A stretch of DNA of 64,000 nucleotides from Phycisphaerales bacterium (lineage in GTDB: Bacteria; Planctomycetota; Phycisphaerae; UBA1845; UTPLA1), in NCBI GenBank assembly GCA_022360095.1, contig JAKSDK010000778.1, positions 1-64,000 of the forward strand, given 5' to 3'. The position numbers and the translations under genes were made by a program. The notes beneath the pieces were generated by a model, which saw nothing but the letters and a program-made list of their open reading frames with translations, had not been told where the DNA came from and ran no database searches. Below, one piece after another: positions 8,594 to 17,481 of this stretch; within the stretch, counting starts at the first letter, position 1, and every line of letters starts with the position of its first letter.

Positions 8594-9748
8594 TTATTTA
8601 CCGGCCAGTCGCCGGTATAGCTGATCCAGCCTTTCCACCATGGTCAGATGATCAAACTCGCTCAGGCAACGGCTGCGACCTCGGCGTCCATAGTCTGATC
8701 GTCGTTCCGGTGATCGGGCCAACGAGACAATGGCCGAGGCAAACCCAGGCAAATCGCCCAGCTCGACCAGTTCTCCTGTTTCGCCTGGCTGAACGACTTC
8801 CGGTGCGCCGTCGATCGCAAAGCTCACGGCCGGCTTCTCCATTAGCATTGCCTGGACCACGGCTCTGGGGAGTCCCTCCCATTGGGATGTGTGGGCGAGG
8901 ATATCGACGGCGGACAGAATGCGCGGCATCTCAGACGGCGGGACGAGTCCGGTGATGATGACTCGGTCGCGCAATCCACGGTTTGCCAGTTCGGCCTCGT
9001 AACGCGGTCGATCCGCACCGTCTCCGATCCAGACGAATCGCAACCGCGGCTCGTGCTGCAAGGCGAGTCTCATGATCTCGATGAGCTGTTCATAGCCTTT
9101 GTTGACGAACAGGCGCGCCATTGTTCCGACCACGACTGCATCGCTCGCAACGTTCCACTGCGTCCTCGTGCCTTTCTGGTCATGGGCACGGGGATCAAAA
9201 AGATCGACCTCCATTCCGCTTCGGATGGTTTCGTATTGTTCCGGTCGGCCGATCTGAGATGCAAGTGCCTGTTTCGTCATCGCGTCGGCCACGGAGACGA
9301 TCGCATGACTTTTTTTTGCGCAATGGCGTTCCGCCAGCGCGAAGGCGCGTTGCATCCAAGACGGCTGTGTCCGGTTGAAGCTCATGCCGTGGATCGTATG
9401 GACGATGTGCGGTACGCCCGCGCGATCGGCTGCGAGACGTCCGAGGATGCCGGCTTTGCTCGAATGCGTGTGGACTACATCGGGCCGAAGCTGCTCGCAC
9501 CGCCGTTGTAAGGCGCGCATCGTTTGAATGTCCTGCCACGGATGTACGGCCCGCACGAGATCGGGGAATTCTTCGTACGCGTAGCCGCCGGAGGCCGCGC
9601 GCTCGACGATTGAGCCTTCGGGCCCTGTCGTCGGGCCGCTGAAGAGATGGACCTCATGGCCCCGGGCATGGAGTCCCTCGCAGCTCAGGATGGTGTTTTC
9701 CTGTGCGCCGCCGATGATCAGGCGTGTAATCACATGGACGATTCGCAT
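8594..9748 (-). CDS. Glycosyltransferase family 4 protein
   Basis: A GT-B fold, retaining glycosyltransferase of 384 residues, probably making an exopolysaccharide or cell-surface glycan in the cytoplasm. The N-terminal domain starts MRIVHVITRLIIGGAQENT with the typical GGA loop; DVVHTHSSKAGILGR follows. The C-terminal domain has V-x-G-x-x-ARL-x-x-x-KG, FVWIGDGADRPRYE, VIITGLVPPSEMP, and the donor-site E-G-L-P-R-A-V-x-E-like stretch WEGLPRAVVQAMLMEKP followed by GAPEVV. The start at MRIVHV is preferred over a start eight codons upstream. It is isolated from other glycan genes. Confidence 0.9.
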   Translation of the reverse strand: MRIVHVITRLIIGGAQENTILSCEGLHARGHEVHLFSGPTTGPEGSIVERAASGGYAYEEFPDLVRAVHPWQDIQTMRALQRRCEQLRPDVVHTHSSKAGILGRLAADRAGVPHIVHTIHGMSFNRTQPSWMQRAFALAERHCAKKSHAIVSVADAMTKQALASQIGRPEQYETIRSGMEVDLFDPRAHDQKGTRTQWNVASDAVVVGTMARLFVNKGYEQLIEIMRLALQHEPRLRFVWIGDGADRPRYEAELANRGLRDRVIITGLVPPSEMPRILSAVDILAHTSQWEGLPRAVVQAMLMEKPAVSFAIDGAPEVVQPGETGELVELGDLPGFASAIVSLARSPERRSDYGRRGRSRCLSEFDHLTMVERLDQLYRRLAGK

Positions 9749-10185
9749 TCGGTCCTCATTAAAGCACAACATGCCATGCCTGGCACGCCGGTGATATGGA
9801 ACTGGAAGCGAAAGTAAGACGAGAACAGTGGCTTTCGAAAACGGGGGGTTTCGGAATCACTTGCAATCGGTTAAACTGATACGTTGAGTTGCCGTGGCGG
9901 AGGCCCCACGGTTCAGGCCGGTAGGGATGGTTCAACATATTGGGTTGTTTCGCGGGAGGCCCGGTGTATTCGCCGCTTGGGACATTGTTGGTGCGTGCCA
10001 CCACCATCCTCCTGCTTCGGGTTCTTAAGATTTCCATCAGTGGGTAGGAGCGTTCTCTTCCGGCTTTGACTTTCCTCAGGTTGGTGGATTTCGAGCGATC
10101 GACTTTCATCGGACGTACGGTCAGAGACGGATGTGAACACCGACTCGAAACGACTTCAGAGATTGCATGTAAGCCGGAGTACATT
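9749..10185. other. Divergent intergenic region before the TIR/TAXI pair
   Basis: About 440 bp between the glycosyltransferase (minus) and the TIR gene (plus). A short hairpin, CCGTGG (9892-9897) / CCACGG (9906-9911), is the only clear structure. I see no convincing gene, RNA or promoter consensus. Confidence 0.4.
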
Positions 10186-11391
10186 ATGACGACTGAAGAA
10201 TTGAAAGAACAATTAGAGAAGGTCAGGCAGCAGAAAATCTCGGATCCGGCGACGCTCAGTCAGGTTACAGGCGAGCTGTTGCGCTTAAAGGAACATCATG
10301 GTGACTGGGGTGACGTTGCGTTAGCGCTTGAGATCGAAGACCAGATCATGAAAAATTATCGGGATGCTCTGAAGATAGAGCTTGAACCGATGACGGAAGA
10401 ACAACGCTCGTCGCTCAAGATCTTCATCAGTCATAAGCATGACGATCGGGACTATGCGGACGTGGTGACAAGCCAATTGTTCACTTGGGGCTTCCAAGAG
10501 AATCAGATCTTCCAGTCAACGAGCCGAAAAGCGAAATCGCCTGGCGTTGGCCAGCCGATTACGCCGGAAATCAAGCAGTTTCTTCACGACTGCCACCTCG
10601 TCATCTTCATCTACACCCACAAGCGGCTGAACTGGGAATGGCCTGCCTTCGAGATCGGAGTTGCCGAGGACCCTAAGGTCAGCACGATGATTGTGACGCT
10701 GCAGATTTTCGACGATCAGCCGGCCATTCAGCAGGAGAGGCGCATCGTCCAACTGACTTCGGACGACGTCCATAGTTTAGTCCGTGATTTCCACACACGT
10801 CCCAATTTCTTCCCAGGTTTCGGTGCATATCAGAAGCTCGCTCCCGATGGAATCGCAAATCGCGCACAAACTTTGTACGACGAGCTAATAAAGATCAAGC
10901 AACTTGATAAATCAGAGACGGATGAGGCGCCGGACCGGGAATCTCGTTGGGGTTACGTCCGGGTTCGTGTCGATGGTGATGTTATGCGGCAACTCTACGA
11001 GAAGTGGGAGAATACCGAAGACAAAGAAGCGATCCGCGGTGAAATCCATGAGTGCCTCGCCGACAAGTTGATCATCGTTGATGGAACCGGTTGGGCGCTC
11101 TATCACAATGGCGTTGCTCAGGGTGCTGAGGAGACGCCTGTTAAAGAAAAGTGGAGCCTTCGTAAGCTTGAGTCTTTCTGGAGAGAGACGATCGAAGCCA
11201 AGGACCAGCCCGGTTGGCTTGAGGAGGTTCTTCGAGAGATCTGGCGTTTCCGCACGGCCAAGCGATCGCAGCTGTCATGGACCAAATATCCCAGCGCTTA
11301 TTCAGAAAAAGACTTTTATCCTATTGTCCTACACACCGACAAGTACGAAAATGGGGCTCGGGAATACGACATTTATACGTTCACCGCTTAG
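10186..11391 (+). CDS. TIR-like domain protein, possible NAD-cleaving effector
   Basis: A 401-residue soluble protein. Residues 1-65 are helical (KEQLEKVRQQK, LLRLKEHHGDW). Residues 77-200 look like a TIR domain: the beta-A/alpha-A segment KIFISHKHDDRDYADVV, then a G-x-x-x-x-x-IF-x-S strand, CHLVIFIYTHKRLNW and WPAFEIGVA, whose glutamate E116 (counting from this start) occupies the place of the catalytic glutamate of TIR NADases. The C-terminal 170 residues (from WGYVRVRVDG to the end) are unfamiliar and could sense or bind something. The ATG 40 codons into a longer frame is chosen because the extension lacks family character. Only 3 bp separate it from the next gene, so the two are probably co-translated. 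Enzyme activity is inference; a non-enzymatic adaptor is the alternative. Confidence 0.75.
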   Translation: MTTEELKEQLEKVRQQKISDPATLSQVTGELLRLKEHHGDWGDVALALEIEDQIMKNYRDALKIELEPMTEEQRSSLKIFISHKHDDRDYADVVTSQLFTWGFQENQIFQSTSRKAKSPGVGQPITPEIKQFLHDCHLVIFIYTHKRLNWEWPAFEIGVAEDPKVSTMIVTLQIFDDQPAIQQERRIVQLTSDDVHSLVRDFHTRPNFFPGFGAYQKLAPDGIANRAQTLYDELIKIKQLDKSETDEAPDRESRWGYVRVRVDGDVMRQLYEKWENTEDKEAIRGEIHECLADKLIIVDGTGWALYHNGVAQGAEETPVKEKWSLRKLESFWRETIEAKDQPGWLEEVLREIWRFRTAKRSQLSWTKYPSAYSEKDFYPIVLHTDKYENGAREYDIYTFTA

Positions 11392-11394
11392 GTT

Positions 11395-12843
11395 ATGGCC
11401 CGACCATCCGTTGAATCATTTCCATACCGCTTTCTGACCGGTAAGTCGAGATCCCGCCGCTTGTGGTTTTTTCTCAGTTTGCTGCTGATCGTTGCCATCG
11501 TTCTGCCGTTTTTACTTCAGAGCTTCGATCCTTACCGTAATGTCGTCGTCATCGCCGGGGGCGCGGAGGGAAGCCGTTTTCATCGTCTGGCGAGCGCGTT
11601 GGCCTTGGAACTGAGAAAGAAAAACGGACTCGGTGAGGAGGATGTGGAAGTCCGCACGACGGAGGGCGCCGTTGATAATCTTCAACTCCTTCTGGACGGC
11701 GAGGCCCACTTTGGTTTCTATCAGCCGTCGTTAGACGGTGAGGATGCTCAGGCAGGCGGCGACATTGAGATTCGTTTCATCAGCAATCTCTATGCTCAGC
11801 CCGTTCATCTGATTCTTCGAAAGGGGATGCGGCTCAGCGAGTTGGCCGATCAGGGAGGGGTGGTCAAGGTCGGGCCAATACGCTCCGCTGATCACGAACT
11901 CGGGGGTGTTTTGGCGAAACACCTTGGCATCGAGTCGGTTGCTCCCGTGCCGCTCAAGGAAATACTGGATGCCGACGAGGCCGAGACCGACGCCGTCATC
12001 GTCAGCGCCGGCATCACCACTCCGATGCTTCCCGGTTTGCTCGACCCTAGGCTTGGTCATTTTATGTTGCATAGTCTGCCGTATGTGGGAAACCTCACTC
12101 AGCGGTTCCTTGTCTTAAGTCACTTCAAGATTGAGAAAGGTTTCTACTATTCTTCTCCCAGCCCCGTGCCGCCGGACGATATCGAGACCGTTTCGGTCAA
12201 CGCGCAGTTGTTAACCGGCACGCATGTTTCGAGAAGCATTGTAGAGGACATGACGGTCATCCTGCTTGATCGGAATTTTCAGCGGCGTCATCAACTGGGA
12301 AGTCTTTACAGACAAGGTCCCGCGCACGAATTCTCGCGACAGAAGCCTCCGTTCGCGCTCCATGACGGCGCATTCAATATCTACGAACCCGATCTCAAGC
12401 CTTTTTTGAGCCCCGATTTTGTGGACGCGACGGAGGGAGTTCGCTCATTCGTCGTTTCCATTGTGATCGGGATCTTCGTAGCGTTCCGCTGGTTTCGCCA
12501 TTTGCAGCGCAGGGGCCGTGAGAGTCGTCTGGACATCTTCATGAGAGACCTGCTGAGTATCGAAAGGGCGCAAGTCACTCTCGATCAAACCAATGGATAT
12601 TCTGACCTCGGGCAACTGCAGAAACACCTGGGCGAGGTCACTGAGTTGAGACAGAGGGCGCTCGATTCGTTTAATACTTATCAAATGACGGATGAGCCGG
12701 GCGTCGACCTGTTCCTTGAAATGTCGCATGCGGTCAGCGAAAAGATCAGTGCGAAGATCAGCCGGCAGCGATTGGACCTTGCGCTGGCGGATCTCAAGAG
12801 GGCTTCCGGCACGACGACGTCTTCGAGTTCGAGAACATCCTGA
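11395..12843 (+). CDS. Membrane-anchored TAXI (TRAP-type) solute-binding protein
   Basis: The 482-residue product has an N-terminal membrane span (about 22-41), then a roughly 300-residue domain of the TAXI family of TRAP substrate-binding proteins: VVVIAGGAEGSRFHRLASAL, DNLQLLLDGEAHFGFYQ, IEIRFISNLYAQPVHLILRKG and HDGAFNIYEPDLKPFLSP. A second span (about 351-367) is followed by a basic and coiled-coil cytoplasmic tail (LRQRALDSFNTYQ) ending in a serine run. No TRAP membrane subunits (DctM/DctQ or fused 4TM-12TM) are nearby, so it is probably a sensor or receptor rather than a transporter component. It follows the TIR gene at 3 bp spacing, suggesting the cytoplasmic tail talks to that protein. 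Confidence 0.75.
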   Translation: MARPSVESFPYRFLTGKSRSRRLWFFLSLLLIVAIVLPFLLQSFDPYRNVVVIAGGAEGSRFHRLASALALELRKKNGLGEEDVEVRTTEGAVDNLQLLLDGEAHFGFYQPSLDGEDAQAGGDIEIRFISNLYAQPVHLILRKGMRLSELADQGGVVKVGPIRSADHELGGVLAKHLGIESVAPVPLKEILDADEAETDAVIVSAGITTPMLPGLLDPRLGHFMLHSLPYVGNLTQRFLVLSHFKIEKGFYYSSPSPVPPDDIETVSVNAQLLTGTHVSRSIVEDMTVILLDRNFQRRHQLGSLYRQGPAHEFSRQKPPFALHDGAFNIYEPDLKPFLSPDFVDATEGVRSFVVSIVIGIFVAFRWFRHLQRRGRESRLDIFMRDLLSIERAQVTLDQTNGYSDLGQLQKHLGEVTELRQRALDSFNTYQMTDEPGVDLFLEMSHAVSEKISAKISRQRLDLALADLKRASGTTTSSSSRTS

Positions 12844-12898
12844 GTCGCCGGCACGTCAATTAGCGTCGATCGTCAGTTTCGGTGGTTTTGCGTGTTTG

Positions 12899-13798
12899 TC
12901 AGGCGCAAGGTTCCTCCCCCGGTTCGACGCCGGGCGGCATCGGCGCGGTCGACATGGAGGTGCCGTCGACATCGGCTTTCTGGGCTCCTGCAGGAGGCCT
13001 GGCTTCGCGCGCTTTTTTTAGGAGGTCCGGTCGTGGGGGTGGCAGATTGGGAATATCGTAGCGAACCCATTGGAGACAGAGTCCGCGTGCAGGCGCCGTG
13101 GGTCCGGCCTTGGTACGGTCTCTGGCTTCAAGGATGGTTTTTGCGTATTCCGGTGCCCATTGGCCCCGGCCGATTTCGCAGAGTGTGCCGACCATGTTTC
13201 GCACTTGCTTATAAAGGAAGCCGTCGCCTTCGATGTCGATTCGGATTTCATGGCCGGAGCGAAGGAATTCGATGCGAATGATTCTGCGTACGTTCGATTG
13301 TCGATCATTGCCCGCGGAGGCGAATGACGAGAAGTCGTGCCGGCCCAGCCAGTGTTTTGCCGCTTCGCGCATCCGGTTTAGGCACAAAGGCTGCCAGCAA
13401 TGGTAGGTCTGCTGCTGCAAGAGTTGCTCGCAGGGCCTGCCTTTGGAGTTGTAGAGCCGATAACGATAAAGCTTCGTCTTTGCGGACAACGTTGCATGAA
13501 ACGTCAACGGCACTTCGGTCAGGTGAATCAGGGTCATGTCCTTAGGCAGGCGTGAGCCTACGCTTCTGGCGATACGTTCGTTGGGCACGGGGCTGGTCGT
13601 GTAGAGATTGGCCACGTAGCCTGCGGCATGGACTCCCGAATCCGTCCGGCTGCAGCCGAGGATGGCTGCACGATGACGGACCGTTCGCCGCAGGGCCTTT
13701 TCCAGACAGTCCTGAACGGTCCGCATTTTGGGCTGGTTCTGCCATCCGTGAAACTGGCTTCCATCGTAGGCGAGCACGAGCATCAGGTTGCGCATCAT
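12899..13798 (-). CDS. truA: tRNA pseudouridine(38-40) synthase
   Basis: TruA isomerises uridines 38-40 in the anticodon arm of tRNAs. The family motifs are clear: LAYDGSQFHGWQNQP near the start, GCSRTDSGVHA with the catalytic aspartate, LYRYRLYN, HDFSSFASAG, RIDIEGDGFLYKQVRNMVGTLCEIGRG and AP-x-RGLCLQWVRY. It is 299 residues against the usual 250-270; the extra C-terminal 45 residues are proline-rich and low complexity. Two adjacent ATG codons can serve as start. Confidence 0.96.
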   Translation of the reverse strand: MMRNLMLVLAYDGSQFHGWQNQPKMRTVQDCLEKALRRTVRHRAAILGCSRTDSGVHAAGYVANLYTTSPVPNERIARSVGSRLPKDMTLIHLTEVPLTFHATLSAKTKLYRYRLYNSKGRPCEQLLQQQTYHCWQPLCLNRMREAAKHWLGRHDFSSFASAGNDRQSNVRRIIRIEFLRSGHEIRIDIEGDGFLYKQVRNMVGTLCEIGRGQWAPEYAKTILEARDRTKAGPTAPARGLCLQWVRYDIPNLPPPRPDLLKKAREARPPAGAQKADVDGTSMSTAPMPPGVEPGEEPCA

Positions 13799-13884
13799 GA
13801 TGTGGTCATCCTAAGGTCACGGCCGTGGAGCGGCAATGATTGGGCGTTCGGAGTCGAGTTGGTGCAGGTCGAAACGACGCGGAC

Positions 13885-14952
13885 TTAGGGCTGCTGAGAC
13901 GGCGTTGAATCCGTTGGCTCTGATGTTTCTTCCACGCCGACGTAGGCGCGATTGGTCGTTTCGCGTGAGGAATGCCTGGCGTGTCGTTTGTCCTGGTCGA
14001 TGGCGGACAGCGCATCGGGGTCCAGTTTCCAATAGGCACAGATGCGGCCATGTCCGACTCTTTTCGCCTCGAACAAGGCGATGTCCGCCTGGTTCATCAG
14101 GTCGTCGCCATCGTCATTTGACGAGGCGCCGTCGAGGCGAGCCAGGCCAAAACTGGCGGTGAAGTGTTTGGGGTCGCTGTCGGCGTCGAAGGCCACGGCA
14201 GCGAAGGTTTGTCCGATCCGTTCGCAAAAAGTGAGAGCCTTGGCTTCGGTCGTGTTTCGAAGCGCCACCGCAATGGCATCATCCGTGATCCGTCCGACGA
14301 TGCAGTCCGGCGACACGAACCGTTTCAGCAGGCGTGCAAAAGTGAGAATGACTTCGTCGCCGAAATCGTGGCCGTACTTCGCATTGATCCTGGTGAGCTT
14401 ATCGAGATCGCCGAGCGCCAGGACAATTTCGGTATGGTCTCGTTTCGCGGCCGTAATGGCGTCGGACAGTTGCAGAAAGAATTGGCGCCGATTGTCCAGG
14501 CCGGTGTGCGGATCTTGTGTGGCCAGCTTGCGATAGGCTTCACGAAGCGATTGTTCCCGCAGGACGACTTGTAGCCGGGCCAACAGGATTGCTTTGCTGA
14601 TCGGCTTGGGAATCACATCGTGTCCGCCCGCTTCGTAATAGCCTGTGATCGTTTCCTCGGTCGGGTCCGGGGCGGTGAGAAACAACACAGGGTTGTCCTC
14701 GGTTGCAAACCGGGTTTTCAATTCTTTGCAGAGCTTCGCTGCATTCATGTTCGATATCCCGGCATCGAGCAGAATGGCATTCGGCCTGTATTTCTCTGAA
14801 ATTGAGACGGCGGTCGTCGCGTCGGCCGTGCTGACTGTGCGGTAACCGGTGGTTTGCAAGAGGTCCGTGACGGATTCCGTCAGATCCTCCGCTTCACTGA
14901 CGATCATGATGAGCGCGGCCCCGTCTCGCTCAAGGTCTTGGTGTATCGACAT
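13885..14952 (-). CDS. Response regulator with degenerate GGDEF domain
   Basis: The 355-residue product has a receiver domain (about 10-130) with the phospho-acceptor region NAILLDAGISNMN, LFLTAP and KPIS lysine, then a GGDEF domain (about 150-300: DPHTGLDNRRQFFLQL, LGDLDKLTRINAKYGHDFGDEVI). The signature that should read R-x-GGDEF reads RITDDAIAVAL, i.e. TDDAI, so the key glutamate and both glycines are lost. It is therefore unlikely to make cyclic-di-GMP and may bind GTP/c-di-GMP or act as a partner. The ATG after GGAAGAA is chosen; a longer frame exists. No histidine kinase is adjacent. Confidence 0.85.
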   Translation of the reverse strand: MSIHQDLERDGAALIMIVSEAEDLTESVTDLLQTTGYRTVSTADATTAVSISEKYRPNAILLDAGISNMNAAKLCKELKTRFATEDNPVLFLTAPDPTEETITGYYEAGGHDVIPKPISKAILLARLQVVLREQSLREAYRKLATQDPHTGLDNRRQFFLQLSDAITAAKRDHTEIVLALGDLDKLTRINAKYGHDFGDEVILTFARLLKRFVSPDCIVGRITDDAIAVALRNTTEAKALTFCERIGQTFAAVAFDADSDPKHFTASFGLARLDGASSNDDGDDLMNQADIALFEAKRVGHGRICAYWKLDPDALSAIDQDKRHARHSSRETTNRAYVGVEETSEPTDSTPSQQP

Positions 14953-15173
14953 CGTTGCTTCTTCCCTAGTGTCCTGCGCGCCGTCTTGGAGACCTGTCAG
15001 TCGATACATCGGGTTCTTCGGCAGACCTGGAAAGCAATATTCCTGTTGGGTGCGCGGAGGTTTTCGGAACTTGGGCGGAGTGCGCGCTCTAATCCGTAGC
15101 TTATGAAATGACAGTGACTTGCAACGAGCAACGGTTCATTTGTCGAAAAACAAGAGGGGGCTATAATGGAAAA

Positions 15174-15719
15174 ATGGAACGAGATCTGGCGCGAATCCTC
15201 ATTCCCCGGGACGAAATCCAGCGGAGGGTCGGCGAGTTAGCCACCGAGATTGCGGAGACGTATGGCGAAGAGGATGCGCATGGCCTGGTCATCGTCCCTG
15301 TTTTGGCGGGCTCCATTATTTTTGTGGCCGATTTGATTCGATGTTTGCCGTTCAAGATGAACATCGGTCTCATGACGATAAGCCGGTATCGGGGCAAGAC
15401 GACCGAAGGGGGAGATACGAAGGTCGTACAGGACCTTGACGTCGATATTCGGAATCGGCATGTCCTCGTGGTCGATGACATTCTGGACACCGGCAAAACG
15501 CTGCGGACGGTCGGGGAGCAGCTCAGAAAACGGCAGCCTGCCAGTTTGCGGATCTGCACGCTCTTGAGAAAACCCGCCAAGGCCCCGAAAGACCTGGTGG
15601 CGGATTTCGTTGGGTTTGACATTGAGGATGCTTTCGTCGTCGGCTACGGACTGGACTATAATGACCAGTATCGAAATTGGCCTGATATCGGCGTGTTAAA
15701 GGCGGAGTGCTACCAGTGA
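15174..15719 (+). CDS. hpt: Hypoxanthine phosphoribosyltransferase
   Basis: This enzyme salvages hypoxanthine and guanine by transferring them to PRPP. The 181-residue product has VPVLAGSIIFVADLIR, the short flexible-loop region SRYRG, the PRPP-binding signature HVLVVDDILDTGKTL and the C-terminal base-binding strand DFVGFDIEDAFVVGYGLDYNDQYRN. The chosen ATG is the in-frame one nearest the family's N-terminus; AGAGGGGG lies upstream. Its stop overlaps the GTG of the next gene (GTGA), implying translational coupling. Confidence 0.95.
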   Translation: MERDLARILIPRDEIQRRVGELATEIAETYGEEDAHGLVIVPVLAGSIIFVADLIRCLPFKMNIGLMTISRYRGKTTEGGDTKVVQDLDVDIRNRHVLVVDDILDTGKTLRTVGEQLRKRQPASLRICTLLRKPAKAPKDLVADFVGFDIEDAFVVGYGLDYNDQYRNWPDIGVLKAECYQ

Positions 15720-16315
15720 GAGCAAATGGTGAACGGCCAAGGCGAATGAAGCGAAACATCGTCGCACACGCCGAGGGTTCGACCGGCACGGCGGTTCGTT
15801 TGCCCGTGGAAGCGATGGTGCCGTCCCATTTGCTGGACGGGGGCGAGGTCGTCCACTTTGCCATTAAGCCATCGCCCTGGTTCGTCCTGCTGAGTTCGTT
15901 GCGGTGGGTCACGGCCATGGTGCTGGTTGCGGGCTTGGGAATGACGGAAGTCGTGACGCCCTCCTACCGGACCTACGTGCTTCAGATGGCCATCCTGTTC
16001 GCCGGAGCCAGACTCGGTTGGGCGATGTTGGAGTGGGTTTCACGTCTTTATGTTCTGACCAATCGCCGCGTGATGAGTATCCGCGGCGTGTTCAGGGTCG
16101 AAATGTTCGAATGCACGCTTGACCGGATTCAAAATACCGGTCTGACGCTGTCATTGTCGGAGCGGACCGTCCGAGTCGGGACCATCGCGATTCAGACGGC
16201 GGCGGCCGGTAGCGGGGGGGGAACTGGGTTTTGGCGAATGGTCGCCAGGCCTTTGGAGGTTCATGAAAAACTTCGCGAAGCAATTCGTCGGGCTCTCAAT
16301 CGAGGCAATATCTAG
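15716..16315 (+). CDS. PH-domain membrane protein (YdbS/DUF304-like)
   Basis: A 199-residue membrane protein. Two hydrophobic segments (about 60-77 and 86-103 in the product) precede a bacterial PH domain with the recognisable run RLYVLTNRRVMSIRGVFRVEMFECTLDRIQN, followed by a glycine-rich loop and a C-terminal helix. Proteins of this type sit in the inner membrane; their function is poorly known. The GTG overlapping the hpt stop is preceded by GGAG at 8 nt and is preferred; an ATG 10 codons on (before KRNIVA) is possible. Confidence 0.8.
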   Translation: MRANGERPRRMKRNIVAHAEGSTGTAVRLPVEAMVPSHLLDGGEVVHFAIKPSPWFVLLSSLRWVTAMVLVAGLGMTEVVTPSYRTYVLQMAILFAGARLGWAMLEWVSRLYVLTNRRVMSIRGVFRVEMFECTLDRIQNTGLTLSLSERTVRVGTIAIQTAAAGSGGGTGFWRMVARPLEVHEKLREAIRRALNRGNI

Positions 16316-16329
16316 CCATGGAGATTTCA

Positions 16330-17481
16330 ATGACGACGAAATGGTTTGTGTGTGGTGTCCTTTTGATATCAACGACCGCTTGGGCGGATTCCACCCCGAA
16401 AGTGGCCCCAGAGGGGCTTCAACAGTTGAAGAATCTTGAGGAAGAGGCGAAAAAGATGGGGCCCTGGGCGAGTGAAGCTCAGGTGATCACCGAAGCGCAC
16501 CACATCATTTTTGAACAGAACGGATGGGACTCCGAGCCCGACCAGTTCATGCTGAATCTCATCAACCAGGTTTCACAGGTTGCCCCTTGGGACCCGGCGC
16601 AGCGGGAGCAGATTTTCTTCACCGGTGTCCAGGGGCGCTACAACCTCACTCAGGATCAGGTTGAGCTCGTCAAGCGGGAAGCGAATCGTGAAGCGATGAT
16701 GGTGGCCGTGAAACACTTCAAGGACGTCGTTCCCATTGCTTTGGAGGTTGCCCGGACGCGGGTCAGTCAGAAGCCGTTTACGGCTGAGCAGGTCCAAAAG
16801 TGGTCTCACAAGCTGGAGCCGGTCATGGCTGATGCGCTTCAGTCGGTCGAACGAATCTCCCAGAAGCTTGAGAAGACGATGAACGAGGGGCAGCGCGCTC
16901 AATTGGAAGAGGACATGAAGGCCGTGCTGAAGCGCCATCGCGACGTCGAAAAAATGATCAAAAGCTGGAAGGCCGGCCACTGGAACCCGATGGAATGGGG
17001 CCTTCATCACGACGCCGTACACGCCGCGGCGGTGTCCGAGCACCTCAGGCTTCTCGCTGAGAGGGACGGCCTGGTGGATAGAAAAAGAAGTAAAGATAGG
17101 CCGGATCTTGCGTCCACGGCCACGGATCAGTCTGCTTGGGAGCTTTACGTCAATTGGTTTTGCAACTACTACAAATGCAATGATTTGCAGCGTGGCATTG
17201 CGAACTCGATACTAAAAAGTGAAACCAAGAACGCCGTCAACTATCTGGCCAAGTATGGAAAAGAAATAGAGATGGCCGAGGCGCTTCGCGAACACGCCGA
17301 GACCGAGGCGAATCGTAAAAAACATGCCGCTCGCGCCGAGCAATTGCGAAAACCGATCGGCGCTATCTTCAATAGACTCTGCGCACGTCTGGAAAAACAG
17401 GTCCTAACGCTCAAGCAACAGGAGCTGGTCAGCGCCGAGAAGACCGCACAGGCCCAAAAGAAAGCCGGCGTCAAGAATTAA
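16330..17481 (+). CDS. Exported alpha-helical protein of unknown function
   Basis: I do not recognise this family. The ATG at this position is preferred because GGAG lies 6 nt before it; an in-frame ATG four codons upstream lacks such a site. A clean signal peptide (TTKWFVCGVLLISTTAWA) is followed by about 360 residues rich in charged helices and heptad-like spacing (VERISQKLEKTMNEGQRAQLEEDMKAVLKRH split by charges), a WELYVNWFCNYYKCNDLQ aromatic patch and a basic coiled-coil tail. Probably a periplasmic scaffold or stress protein. It overlaps the end of the convergent HAD gene by 4 bp. Confidence 0.7.
   Translation: MTTKWFVCGVLLISTTAWADSTPKVAPEGLQQLKNLEEEAKKMGPWASEAQVITEAHHIIFEQNGWDSEPDQFMLNLINQVSQVAPWDPAQREQIFFTGVQGRYNLTQDQVELVKREANREAMMVAVKHFKDVVPIALEVARTRVSQKPFTAEQVQKWSHKLEPVMADALQSVERISQKLEKTMNEGQRAQLEEDMKAVLKRHRDVEKMIKSWKAGHWNPMEWGLHHDAVHAAAVSEHLRLLAERDGLVDRKRSKDRPDLASTATDQSAWELYVNWFCNYYKCNDLQRGIANSILKSETKNAVNYLAKYGKEIEMAEALREHAETEANRKKHAARAEQLRKPIGAIFNRLCARLEKQVLTLKQQELVSAEKTAQAQKKAGVKN

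Noticed and set aside
9892..9911. CCGTGG/CCACGG hairpin before the TIR gene, considered as a riboswitch or terminator
   Set aside because: Six base pairs without a U-run or conserved core; too weak to call.
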